Assembly: GCA_029007115.1 (NCBI GenBank)
Contig: JAQXHG010000051.1
Span: 1-55,048, forward strand
Source: a bacterium
GTDB lineage: Bacteria > Bacillota_I > Bacilli_A > RF39 > UBA660
Direction of reading: 5' to 3'
Length of the DNA stretch: 55,048 nt
This document shows positions 1 to 8,231 of this stretch, one piece after another (the first letter of the stretch is position 1; the number at the start of each line of letters is the position of its first letter). The notes under the pieces are model-generated. The model worked only from the letters and a program-made list of their open reading frames with translations, searched no databases and had not been told where the DNA came from. The position numbers and the translations under genes were made by a program.

Positions 1-372
1 TTCAGCCCATCTAGCATATAATTTAATTGTTGGAGTATTTTTACAACCATATTTATCAACAGTTACTGAAGCATAAGTTCTATCTAAACTTCCAATGGTA
101 TCTCCACTAACTTTTAATGTATAGTTTTCATCATAATACCAACCGATAAATTCATATCCATCTCTCGTAGGAATTGATAATTTTTTATTTGGATCCCCTA
201 ATTGAACAGTACTTTCTAGTTTATTACCTCCCTTAGTATCATATTCTGCTATTAATGTAGCTCCTGTCTCATAATTACAGTAATTTCCTATAAAGTCAGT
301 TTCTGCATTAATAAATGTACTTCCAATAAAAAATATAAACATTAAAAATACGATATTTTTTAACAATTTCAT
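1..372 (-). CDS. Secreted InlB-type B-repeat protein, N-terminal part (runs off the left edge)
   Basis: The gene starts at an ATG ending at 372 and stays open to base 1, so only 124 codons are visible. Residues 1-23 are a signal peptide: MKLLKN, a hydrophobic stretch, then NAE. About residues 30-123 read as one InlB/Flg_new-type beta-grasp repeat, recognised by GGNKLESTVQLGDPNKKLSI, then YEFIGWYYDENY and the closing LYARW. Such repeats occur in secreted or wall-attached adhesins of gut Bacillota. The rest of the protein, including any anchor, lies outside the window. Exported location is well supported; the binding partner cannot be inferred. Confidence 0.75.
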   Translation of the reverse strand, partial: MKLLKNIVFLMFIFFIGSTFINAETDFIGNYCNYETGATLIAEYDTKGGNKLESTVQLGDPNKKLSIPTRDGYEFIGWYYDENYTLKVSGDTIGSLDRTYASVTVDKYGCKNTPTIKLYARWAE

Positions 373-470
373 AAATCACACCTCTATCATTATTATTAGT
401 ATAACATTAAAATTATTAATTATATATAAGAAATTGTTTTCTTTACACTATTATACATTACCTCAAACAA

Positions 471-491
471 AAAAAGCCCTAAAGGCTTTTT
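471..491 (-). terminator. Intrinsic terminator after hup
   Basis: AAAAAGCC and GGCTTTTT form an 8-bp stem around CTAAA. On the minus strand a run of T follows. It lies just past the hup stop codon at 493. Confidence 0.85.
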
Positions 492-492
492 A

Positions 493-765
493 TTAATTTA
501 AAGCATCTTTTAATTTGCTTCCAGCTTTAAATCCAGTTACTACTTTTGCAGGAATCTTAAGAGGTGCTTTTGTTAATGGGTTAATACCCTCTCTAGCAGC
601 TCTTTTCTTTGCAGTAAAAGTACCAAATCCTACTAGTGTTACTTTACCTTCCTTTTTAAGTCCAGTAGTAATACCTTCCATTGTAGCATCTAGTGCTCTT
701 GTTGCATCAGCTTTAGTTAATCCAGCTTTAGCAGCAATAAATTCTACTAATTCAGTTTTACTCAT
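493..765 (-). CDS. hup: HU-type DNA-binding protein
   Basis: A 90-residue histone-like HU protein, the usual length for the family. It starts MSKTELVEFIAAKAGLTK and carries the conserved core GFGTFTAKKRAAREGINP, which ends in the DNA-clasping beta-arm. The C-terminus has the typical VTGFKAGSKLKDAL. HU is an abundant dimeric nucleoid protein that bends DNA without strong sequence preference. GGGAGG precedes the ATG. A promoter lies upstream and a terminator downstream, so it is probably transcribed alone although topA lies just upstream on the same strand. Confidence 0.97.
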   Translation of the reverse strand: MSKTELVEFIAAKAGLTKADATRALDATMEGITTGLKKEGKVTLVGFGTFTAKKRAAREGINPLTKAPLKIPAKVVTGFKAGSKLKDALN

Positions 766-826
766 AGTAAATTACCTCCCATATCTTTCATAAGCACCAT
801 ACCCTTAGTACGATACTTACATACTA

Positions 827-854
827 ATTGTAGCATAACTAACATAAATTGCAA
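827..854 (-). promoter_or_regulatory. Probable SigA promoter of hup
   Basis: Reading the minus strand, a -35 like TTGCAA (849-854) and a -10 TACAAT (827-832) are separated by 16 bp. The hup start is about 60 bp downstream. Position and consensus support this; there is no experimental evidence. Confidence 0.6.
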
Positions 855-894
855 GCAAATTAAGTTTTTTTTGTTAATTTTATTGAAAAATCAC

Positions 895-2913
895 TTATTT
901 ATCACATTGTGAACACTTAATTTTATCTTTACTCTCTACCAATAGTGATCCACATTTAGAACAAAGTTCACCTGTTGGTTTATCCCAAAAAGCATTTTTA
1001 CATTTAGGATAATTATTACAACCATAAAAGATTTTACCTTTCTTAGTTTTCTTTTCTACAATTTTGCCATCACAATTAGGACAATCACAAATTTCTATAA
1101 TTTCTTTTTCTTCTTTTTTAATATATTTACATTCAGGATAATTTGAACAGGCCACAAATTTACCATATTTGCCATTTCTAATTACTAATGGACTCTTACA
1201 ATTAGGACATAACTCTCCTGTTTCTTCAGGTGCATCTTTTTCCATATTAGAAAAAGCATCATTTAAAGCAGGCTCGAAATCTTTATAAAATTTATCAAGA
1301 ACTTCATACCAAATTAATTTTCCCTCTGCGATATCATCAAGTTCTCTTTCCATATCAGCAGTATAATTTACATTTATTATAGATGAGAAGAATTCTTGTA
1401 ATTTGTCGGTTACATTTATACCTGTTTCGGTAGGATAAAACTTCTTATCTTTAATAGTCACATATTTTCTTAGTTTTAAAACATCGATTATTTTAGCATA
1501 TGTGCTTGGCCTTCCAATTCCTAATTCTTCCATTTCAGCAATTAATTTAGCCTCACTAAATCTTGGTTTTGGTTCTGTAAAATGTTGTATTTTTTCAACC
1601 TTATCACTAACAATAACATTTGATTTATAATTAGCAAAATCTGGAAGAAGAGTATCTTCTGTATCTTCAAATTCCTTATATACCTTTAAATACCCATCAA
1701 ATACATATACTTGACCTGTTGCTCTAAAAATATATCCTTTGTTTTCTAAATCAACGCTTGTTGCTTCAACCTTAGCATCTGCCATTAAAGACGCTAGCGT
1801 TCTAGTATATATAAGATTATATAACTTATACTCTTCTGGTTTTAAATATTTTTTTATTGAAGATGGTGTTCTTGATATACTAGTAGGTCTTATTGCCTCA
1901 TGTGCATCTTGAACATTATCACTACTTTTAGCTTTCTTAGTATACCCTACATATTCTTTTCCGTAATTAGATTTTATATAAGCACAAGTATCTTTTACAA
2001 ATATTTCAGAGAGTCTAATTGAATCTGTTCTCATATAAGAAATTAAACCAACCGTTTCATCACCTAAATTTATACCTTCATATAATTTCTGTGCGATTGC
2101 CATTGTTTTACTAGCAGGATATCCAAGTTTTGTTGAAGCCATTTGTGTAAGAGTACTTGTAGTGAAAGGAGGTTTACTTTTCTTATTTTTTAATTTTTTA
2201 TCAACATTATCAATATTATAAGCATTAGATAACTTAGATATAATTTCATCAGCTAAAACAGAACTTTTAATTTCTATATCTTTATTATTGTATTTCTTTA
2301 ATTCTGCTTTAAAATCACCAAAATCAGTTTCAATTGTGTAATATTCTTGAGGAACAAATGTAAGTATTTCTCTTTCTCTATCAACAATTAATTTAAGTGC
2401 AACACTTTGTACTCTACCAGCACTTTTACCATCAGTTTTATATTGCATTAATTTACTTAATCTAAATCCTATTATTCTATCTAATATTCTTCTACTTTCT
2501 TGACTATGTACTAAATCTTCATCTATTTTTCTTGGTTTAGAAAATGCTTCTTTAATCGCAGGTTCAGTTATTTCATTAAAAACAACTCTCCCATAATTAT
2601 CATCATTTAACTTTAATGTTTCTTTTAAATGCCAACTAATTGCTTCTCCCTCTCTATCTGGATCGGTTGCCAGTATAATATTATCAGCCATAGAAGCTTC
2701 TTTTTTTAGTTCACTAACTAATTTACTTTTACCTTTCATTAATATATAATTTGGTTTAAAATTATCTTCAAGATCAACTCCAAGACCAAATTTACCAGTA
2801 GTGGCTAAATCTCTAATATGCCCTTTAGAAGACAAAACTTTATAATCACTCCCTAAATACTTTTCAATAGTATGACTTTTACTAGGGCTTTCAACTATTA
2901 CTAGATTTTTCAT
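895..2913 (-). CDS. topA: DNA topoisomerase I (type IA)
   Basis: This 672-residue protein relaxes negatively supercoiled DNA through a 5'-phosphotyrosine intermediate. The N-terminal Toprim domain shows VESPSK (Glu8) and DPDRE at 84-88. The catalytic tyrosine is Tyr293 in ISYMRTDSIRLS. Three C-terminal zinc ribbons follow at about 569-596, 611-638 and 651-671, each with two CxxC or CxxxxxC pairs. The last ribbon reaches almost to the stop codon. Length and domain order are normal for Bacillota TopA. In Bacillus the gene usually neighbours dprA and gid/trmFO, which are not seen here. Confidence 0.97.
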   Translation of the reverse strand: MKNLVIVESPSKSHTIEKYLGSDYKVLSSKGHIRDLATTGKFGLGVDLEDNFKPNYILMKGKSKLVSELKKEASMADNIILATDPDREGEAISWHLKETLKLNDDNYGRVVFNEITEPAIKEAFSKPRKIDEDLVHSQESRRILDRIIGFRLSKLMQYKTDGKSAGRVQSVALKLIVDREREILTFVPQEYYTIETDFGDFKAELKKYNNKDIEIKSSVLADEIISKLSNAYNIDNVDKKLKNKKSKPPFTTSTLTQMASTKLGYPASKTMAIAQKLYEGINLGDETVGLISYMRTDSIRLSEIFVKDTCAYIKSNYGKEYVGYTKKAKSSDNVQDAHEAIRPTSISRTPSSIKKYLKPEEYKLYNLIYTRTLASLMADAKVEATSVDLENKGYIFRATGQVYVFDGYLKVYKEFEDTEDTLLPDFANYKSNVIVSDKVEKIQHFTEPKPRFSEAKLIAEMEELGIGRPSTYAKIIDVLKLRKYVTIKDKKFYPTETGINVTDKLQEFFSSIINVNYTADMERELDDIAEGKLIWYEVLDKFYKDFEPALNDAFSNMEKDAPEETGELCPNCKSPLVIRNGKYGKFVACSNYPECKYIKKEEKEIIEICDCPNCDGKIVEKKTKKGKIFYGCNNYPKCKNAFWDKPTGELCSKCGSLLVESKDKIKCSQCDK

Positions 2914-3021
2914 ATATCACCTTTTCTTGCTTTCATTTAATAATATTATAAATTAAAATTATTTTTGTCAAGAATTATCCTCCTTCATTAATATTATTAC
3001 CGTAAAGTATATAATACACTA

Positions 3022-3047
3022 TAAAAAATTAGAATTTCTTCTAATTT
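3022..3047 (-). terminator. Intrinsic terminator after the paralogue array
   Basis: An 8-bp stem, AATTAGAA with TTCTAATT around a four-base loop, is followed on the minus strand by TTTTTT. It lies just past the end of the decayed family member at 3058-3555 and would end transcripts of the array. Confidence 0.75.
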
Positions 3048-3057
3048 CTAACATTTA

Positions 3058-3555
3058 TTATTTTAATAGCCTAATTGCCTCTTTCTTAAATTTTATTACA
3101 TCTTTAGTAGTATATACGAATATAGATTAATCTTTTACTCAACTTCTATTAATCTTTTAAAAAATCTATCCTTAATTTTAAATTCACTTAAATTAGAATA
3201 TAAAACTTTAAATTTTATTGAAAGAACAAATCGCAAAAAATAGTCAGTTTCTACTACACTATTTTTATTTTTACTATTTAAAATATATGTAAGTTCATCT
3301 AAACTAATATTTTCACTAATACTAGACATAAATCTAACTACTGTTTTGTGGCTAAATACTACTTGTATTCCTTTTACTGCTTTTTCATATTCAAGATTAT
3401 TAAAATAATTATATATATAATCAATAAATAATTAAACAAAACCATCATTAGCCTTTATTACAGTAACATAAGTTGTATTATTTTTTCTAAAATATTTCTA
3501 TTACATTTTGAATAGTTGTAATTCCAACTATATATAAATTTTTAGTTTCTAGCAT
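3058..3555 (-). pseudogene. Decayed member of the tandem paralogue family
   Basis: The start matches the neighbour at 3566-4219: MLETKNLYIVGITTI against MIETKDLYIVGITTI. That frame then hits TAG. Homology resumes as DGFV, a TAA, LFIDYIYNYF, and then ENISLDELTYIL and ETDYFLRFVLSI. The segment equivalent to LKEGGYESSNNEVSEL is missing. The reading continues KDRFFKRLIEVE, a TAA and KINLYS, and after a frameshift KKEAIRLLK and stop. Several stops, a frameshift and an internal deletion mark it as a pseudogene. The longest open piece (3135-3329, 64 codons) is unlikely to be a functional gene by itself. Confidence 0.8.
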
Positions 3556-3565
3556 AATTCACGCC

Positions 3566-4219
3566 TTATTTTCTTTTTAATAATCTTCTTAGTTTATCTC
3601 TACTATTCATTAATTCTGTACTACTAATATTTGAATATAAATTTATTCTTTGCTCTATTGCAATTAATCTTTTAAAGAATTTTTCTTTAATAATTAATTC
3701 ACTTACCTCATTATTTGAACTCTCATATCCACCCTCTTTAAGCGTAATAAGTGCAGAAACATATTCATCAGATAATGATATTAACTTGCATGTTATCTCA
3801 TCTTTCATTTCACTTGATAAAGTAGATTTTGATAATCTATAATATATCGCATTTATTGATTGTAAGAAATAATCTTCATCTAATCTCATCTTTTCATTTT
3901 TATATCTAACAATTTGTGTAAGTTCATCTAAACTAATAGTGGCACTAATAGTACCCATATATCTAGTAACGGGCTCATAACTCAGTACAAATTTTTTTCC
4001 TTCTTTTATTTCATCATAAACTAAACTTTCTTGAGCCTCATATATTTCATCTGTGAACAATTCAGTAAATTCATCATCAGATTTTATTGCAGGAATATAA
4101 AGAACTTTTTCATCTGATTCATCTGAAGCAAAAAAATATTCTTTTTTACCATGATACTTTAATTTTACTTTATCAATAGTTGTAATTCCAACTATATATA
4201 AATCTTTAGTTTCTATCAT
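3566..4219 (-). CDS. Uncharacterised tandem-paralogue family protein, copy 1
   Basis: I do not recognise this 217-residue protein. It has no signal peptide or membrane segment. Residues 1-90 look beta-rich (ETKDLYIVGITT, FTELFTDEIY). Residues 95-215 look helical, beginning ISLDELTQIV. Residues 151-175 (DEYVSALITLKEGGYESSNN and following) are almost identical to copy 2, also at the DNA level, which suggests recent duplication or gene conversion. It lies 17 bp downstream of copy 2 and probably shares its transcript. Probably cytoplasmic; function unknown. Confidence 0.75.
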   Translation of the reverse strand: MIETKDLYIVGITTIDKVKLKYHGKKEYFFASDESDEKVLYIPAIKSDDEFTELFTDEIYEAQESLVYDEIKEGKKFVLSYEPVTRYMGTISATISLDELTQIVRYKNEKMRLDEDYFLQSINAIYYRLSKSTLSSEMKDEITCKLISLSDEYVSALITLKEGGYESSNNEVSELIIKEKFFKRLIAIEQRINLYSNISSTELMNSRDKLRRLLKRK

Positions 4220-4236
4220 AATTTACTCCTTAATTT

Positions 4237-5028
4237 TTATTTTAATAATCTTTTTACCTCTTCCCTAGAATCTAATAAATCTCTAGAAGTAACATTTGAA
4301 TATAAATTTACATTTTGTTCAATCTCAATTAGTTTTTTAAAAAATCTTTCTTTTATTTTAAGTTCACTCACTTCGTTATTTGAACTCTCATATCCACCTT
4401 CTTTAAGCGTAATTAATGCAGAAACATATTCATCAGACAATAACATTAATTGATTAGTTACATCATCTTTTTCTTCAACGCTTAGAGATGATGATGACAC
4501 TTTAGATGCAACTGATAATACTGATTGTAAAAAGTAATCAGTTTCTCTAAGTATTCTTCTATTTTTAGTTTTTAAAATATTAGATAGTTCTTCTTTACTA
4601 ATTCTTTCATCAACTTTATCCATAACAGAAACAACTGACACTGCATCACTTACAACTCTATTACCTATATAAATATTAAATTTTTTAACAATTTCATAGA
4701 ATATATTTTCACCAAAAATCTCACTATATGAGCGTGAATCACTATTAATTGATTTTAGTTTTGCGATAGTATAATAACAATTGTCTTTATCAAATATAGG
4801 ATAATATTGGCCATCTTCATATTCAGTTCCTATTAGTTTTGAAATTTCTATAATAAATAAGTCATTAACTCTAATCATTTCACCTGCTTGTAAATTATTT
4901 TTAGATTCATTCATTATTGTTTCTCCTTTATTTATATCACTAGCAATCAATGTTGGTATAGATGCTGATGGTTTATAATTTTTTTGTTTATTAGGTTCTT
5001 CTAAATCATTTATATTAATTTTATTCAT
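4237..5028 (-). CDS. Uncharacterised tandem-paralogue family protein, copy 2
   Basis: A 263-residue homologue of copy 1. The second ATG of an ATGATG pair is chosen as start because AGGAGG then lies five bases upstream. It has an extra polar N-terminal stretch of about 45 residues before the beta-rich region (MIRVNDLFIIEISKLIG, then YYTIAKLK and YSEIFGENIFYEIV). The helical C-terminal half contains DEYVSALITLKEGGYESSNN and ends NVTSRDLLDSREEVKRLLK. No catalytic motif or membrane span is seen. It sits between copies 1 and 3 in a same-strand array. Function unknown. Confidence 0.75.
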   Translation of the reverse strand: MNKININDLEEPNKQKNYKPSASIPTLIASDINKGETIMNESKNNLQAGEMIRVNDLFIIEISKLIGTEYEDGQYYPIFDKDNCYYTIAKLKSINSDSRSYSEIFGENIFYEIVKKFNIYIGNRVVSDAVSVVSVMDKVDERISKEELSNILKTKNRRILRETDYFLQSVLSVASKVSSSSLSVEEKDDVTNQLMLLSDEYVSALITLKEGGYESSNNEVSELKIKERFFKKLIEIEQNVNLYSNVTSRDLLDSREEVKRLLK

Positions 5029-5054
5029 CATAACCTCCTTTTTAATAATTTTAG

Positions 5055-5768
5055 TTAAATACCTTTTTTTGGATCTCTAATTTCCCCTAATCTAATTTGA
5101 CTTAATTTTAAAACAGCAATAATATCTTCTGATAATTTATTTGCTTCATCTTGGTTTAATTCTAAAAGACCAAAATCTTTTTCAAAATTAATTAACTTTT
5201 TTGCAAATGAGACTCTAATTTTAATTTCATCATAGTCATTATTTGAACTACAAGTTCCATTTCTATATTCTAATAATGCTTGAGTATATTCATTAGTTAT
5301 TCTAGTTAACATTTCTAATGCAATTACCTTATCATTACTTTTTAGGGAAGAAGAAATAATTTTATAATTTAAATTTAATATAGTATTTAAAATTAAATCA
5401 TTTACTTCTAATGGTTTTGAATTAAATCTAGCATAAAGATTTTCTAATTCTTTAATAGACATGTTTTTATGTGGCTTATCTAGATATTTTGCTAATAGTT
5501 CTTTTTTAGTTATGCAATAAGAACCAACTTTGTCTAATTTAAACCAAATTGGCTTACTATCTAAATCACTTGAAAGTAAATAAACATATCCAGTAAATAC
5601 ATCAATATATTCCTCATCTATATCATTATATGTAATTATTGTATAAAACCCATTATCTTCATTTAAAACAATTTTATTATTAATTCCCATTGTCCCTCTA
5701 ACAGGTGCTACATAAACTAAATATAAATTTTTTGTTTCAAAATAATCAAATTCATCATTCACATTCAT
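5055..5768 (-). CDS. Uncharacterised tandem-paralogue family protein, copy 3 (divergent)
   Basis: This is the most divergent intact copy, about 237 residues. The ATG at 5768 is preferred over a GTG at 5780, although its GAGAGGG sits close. Shared features are FETKNLYLVYVAPV near the start, a FYTIITYNDI strand, YIDVFTGYVYLL, then MSIKELENLYARF. A helical part with NEYTQALLEYRNGTCSSNND aligns with DEYVSALITLKEGGYESSNN of copies 1 and 2. It is the first array gene in transcription order. No known family could be assigned. Confidence 0.7.
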   Translation of the reverse strand: MNVNDEFDYFETKNLYLVYVAPVRGTMGINNKIVLNEDNGFYTIITYNDIDEEYIDVFTGYVYLLSSDLDSKPIWFKLDKVGSYCITKKELLAKYLDKPHKNMSIKELENLYARFNSKPLEVNDLILNTILNLNYKIISSSLKSNDKVIALEMLTRITNEYTQALLEYRNGTCSSNNDYDEIKIRVSFAKKLINFEKDFGLLELNQDEANKLSEDIIAVLKLSQIRLGEIRDPKKGI

Positions 5769-5851
5769 TATCCCTCTCACATAATTGTCGAATATTCTAA
5801 CATATTTATCAAAGAAAGTAAATGCACTATCACATAAAAAGCCTTTACTTT

Positions 5852-6508
5852 TTAGTAGTAAAAGCCAATTTTATCATTAGATTTTTTATTTAAAGAATAA
5901 TGCTTTTCTGCAATTTTTTCATTTGCTTCTCTAACTTTTTGAATTAAATCTTCTTCTATTATTTCATAAAATAATTCTACTTCATCGCTTGAATATCCCT
6001 TTTTTAATAAATAATTAGTTAAAGCATTATTTTTATATAATTTCATAAATCGTTTTTGATGTTTATTATATTTACAAAATAATTCTTCCTTTTTATATAT
6101 TTTTTCTATTTTGTATCTCTTTTCTTTTATATTACATTTTAATTTTTCACTTTTTAGATACGCATCATCTAACTGTGAATCAAAAAATTTTATTTTATTT
6201 TTTAAATCATTAATGATTCTTTTTATAGAATGTGATTCAATAAATTCATTAAGACTTAATGATCCAAATAATATAGTACTTAAAAATGTAGATATCCCTA
6301 TAGCTTGAGGAGCAAATATTATCACTAGAGTATTACTTACTAGAAATGCCGCAGTAGATATAGAGCAAATAAGTTTGCTATTTTCATAAGAACATGTTTC
6401 TTCTTTAACTTTATTTTCTAAATTATCCTTAATCAAAATTAAAGTTTTAATAACTTCATTAACTTCTTGTAATTCATTATTTTTTAAATTATTATGTTCA
6501 CTATCCAT
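5852..6508 (-). CDS. Coiled-coil protein with a membrane hairpin, function unknown
   Basis: A 218-residue lysine- and glutamate-rich protein. Residues 10-40 are a predicted coiled coil. Residues 48-85 are hydrophobic with a short break (LICSISTAAFLVSNTLVIIF, then a second segment near ISTFLSTILFGSL), which suggests a two-pass hairpin. Residues 92-215 are highly charged helices. There is no signal peptide, so both ends are probably cytoplasmic. It precedes the paralogue array on the same strand with an 83-bp gap, so cotranscription is possible. No family recognised. Confidence 0.65.
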   Translation of the reverse strand: MDSEHNNLKNNELQEVNEVIKTLILIKDNLENKVKEETCSYENSKLICSISTAAFLVSNTLVIIFAPQAIGISTFLSTILFGSLSLNEFIESHSIKRIINDLKNKIKFFDSQLDDAYLKSEKLKCNIKEKRYKIEKIYKKEELFCKYNKHQKRFMKLYKNNALTNYLLKKGYSSDEVELFYEIIEEDLIQKVREANEKIAEKHYSLNKKSNDKIGFYY

Positions 6509-6565
6509 CTTAACAAAATCCCACCTTCAAATCTATAATACATTATCCACTATTTCAAGTCAATT

Positions 6566-6591
6566 AAAAAGAACTAAAAAATTAGTTCTTA
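6566..6591 (-). terminator. Intrinsic terminator after efp
   Basis: AAGAACTAA and TTAGTTCTT form a 9-bp stem that overlaps the efp stop codon. T residues follow on the minus strand. Confidence 0.8.
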
Positions 6592-7149
6592 TCCTCTACT
6601 AAAATATTTACCATCACGAGTAGTAATAACTATTTCTTCACCTTCAGAAATGAATAATGGTGCTTTTAAAGTATAACCAGTTTCAATAGTAACATCTTTT
6701 TGTGCACCGCTAGTAGTATTTCCTTTAACAGCATCAGGAGCACTTATAACTTTATAAGAAACTTTTTCTGGTAAGCTAATGCCTACTACTTCTCCCTCAA
6801 TACTCATTGATTCAACTTCTATACCTTCTTTTAAGAATTTATCATTTTCACCAATAACACTACTTGGTAATTCAAATTGATCATATGTATTCATATCCAT
6901 AAATACATAATTATCTCCTGCTTGGTATAAATATGATAATGGGCTCTTTCTAACATCAGCTTTTTCCATTTTAATACCTGCGTTGAATGTAATTTCTTGA
7001 GTAGTACCTGCTCTTAAATTTTTAAGTTTTGTTTTAACAAAAGCACTACCTTTTCCAGGTTTAACATGTTGGAAATCAACTACTTGATAAATAACTCCCT
7101 CATATTTAATAGTCATACCATTTTTAATATCATTTATATTAAACATCAT
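6589..7149 (-). CDS. efp: Translation elongation factor P
   Basis: EF-P binds ribosomes stalled at polyproline and promotes peptide bond formation. This 186-residue protein has the KOW-like N-terminal domain with VKPGKGSAF and two OB domains ending GEEIVITTRDGKYFSRG. The tip lysine is Lys33, or Lys32 if the second Met is used, which matches the modified position in Bacillus EF-P. The gene begins two bases after the rpmG stop, so the two are probably cotranscribed and translationally coupled. Confidence 0.96.
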   Translation of the reverse strand: MMFNINDIKNGMTIKYEGVIYQVVDFQHVKPGKGSAFVKTKLKNLRAGTTQEITFNAGIKMEKADVRKSPLSYLYQAGDNYVFMDMNTYDQFELPSSVIGENDKFLKEGIEVESMSIEGEVVGISLPEKVSYKVISAPDAVKGNTTSGAQKDVTIETGYTLKAPLFISEGEEIVITTRDGKYFSRG

Positions 7150-7151
7150 AA

Positions 7152-7322
7152 CTAATTAGCCTTTCTTTCTTTATGAGCAGTTGTTCTATTACATTTTGAA
7201 CAGTATTTTTTTACTTCTAATTTTCCTTCAGTATTTTTCTTATTTTTACTTGTTAAATAATTAATATTTTTACATTCAGTACATTGTAAAGCAATACCTT
7301 CTCTATTTTCTTTCTTTGCCAT
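7152..7322 (-). CDS. rpmG: 50S ribosomal protein L33
   Basis: A 56-residue protein, MAKKENREGIALQC and onward, with two zinc-binding pairs, CTEC (14-17) and CSKC (41-44). It is therefore the zinc-containing form of L33. The centre has NYLTSKNKKNTEGKLEVKKY and the end TTAHKERKAN, typical of the family. AAGGAG precedes the ATG. It stands directly in front of efp. L33 is a small protein of the large subunit near the E site. Confidence 0.93.
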   Translation of the reverse strand: MAKKENREGIALQCTECKNINYLTSKNKKNTEGKLEVKKYCSKCNRTTAHKERKAN

Positions 7323-7487
7323 TCGGATAACTCCTTCCTTTTTTTATACATACAAGATTATAACAAATAAAATTTAAGTTTACAAGCAAAAAAACAAATA
7401 TTTAATCAATTTATATCAATTCAAATAAAGTTTAGTAGTAAATAGTTAATTATTATGTTAAAATATCATTAGTTTTTGGAGGAATTT

Positions 7488-8231
7488 ATGAATAAAAAGA
7501 CTATATTGATTACAGGTGGCTCTAGTGGTATTGGGTCTAGTATCGTAACTAAATTTGCAAAAAATAATTACAATATTATTTTTACATATTTTAATCATGA
7601 AAAAAAAGCATTTAATTTAAAAGAAAAAATAGAAGAAGATTATAATGTATCTTGTACATGTATAAAATGTGATGTCACAAATGAAAAAGATATCGATAAT
7701 TTATATAATATAGTTATCGATAAATTTAAAAATATTGATGTTCTTGTTAATAATGCAGCTATTGCAATTGATAACCTATTTGATAATAAAACAAAAGAAG
7801 ATTTTATTAAAACTCTTGATACTAATTTAGTAAGTGTATTTTTAATATCAAGATTATTTGGTAATTTAATGTATAAAAACAAAAGTGGTAAAATTATTAA
7901 TATCTCTTCTAACAATGGAATTGATAGTTATTATGAATTTTCACTTGAATATGATGCTTCAAAAGCAGGACTTATTAATTTAACTCATAATCTTGCTCAT
8001 CATTTTAGTCCTTATATAAATGTAAATTGCGTGTGTCCTGGCTGGGTTAATACACCAATGAATGAAACATTAAGTGAAGAATTTAAGAAAAAAGAAACAG
8101 ATAAAATATTACTTAAGAGATTTGCCAGTCCAGATGAAATTGCTGATTTAGTTTATTATCTTTCGTCTAATGAAGCTAGTTATATTAATGATAGTATAAT
8201 TAAAATTGATGGAGGAATTAATCGTGAATAA
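7488..8231 (+). CDS. Short-chain dehydrogenase/reductase (FabG-like)
   Basis: A 247-residue NAD(P)-dependent oxidoreductase. The ATG at 7488 is chosen because GGAGG lies five bases upstream; an upstream TTG would overlap that site. It shows the cofactor glycine motif TGGSSGIG (9-16), NNAA (88-91), a catalytic Ser near 140, and Tyr155/Lys159 in YDASKAG, then CPGWVNTP. The fold matches 3-oxoacyl-ACP reductase FabG, but no other fatty-acid-synthesis gene is nearby and the substrate is unknown. Its last 8 bases overlap the next gene, suggesting translational coupling. Confidence 0.85.
   Translation: MNKKTILITGGSSGIGSSIVTKFAKNNYNIIFTYFNHEKKAFNLKEKIEEDYNVSCTCIKCDVTNEKDIDNLYNIVIDKFKNIDVLVNNAAIAIDNLFDNKTKEDFIKTLDTNLVSVFLISRLFGNLMYKNKSGKIINISSNNGIDSYYEFSLEYDASKAGLINLTHNLAHHFSPYINVNCVCPGWVNTPMNETLSEEFKKKETDKILLKRFASPDEIADLVYYLSSNEASYINDSIIKIDGGINRE

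Noticed and set aside
515..793. Open frame antisense to hup
   Set aside because: It mirrors the strongly conserved HU gene, has no ribosome binding site and no recognisable protein pattern.
3135..3329. A 64-codon open frame as a gene of its own
   Set aside because: It is a fragment of the decayed family member; homology continues beyond both stops.
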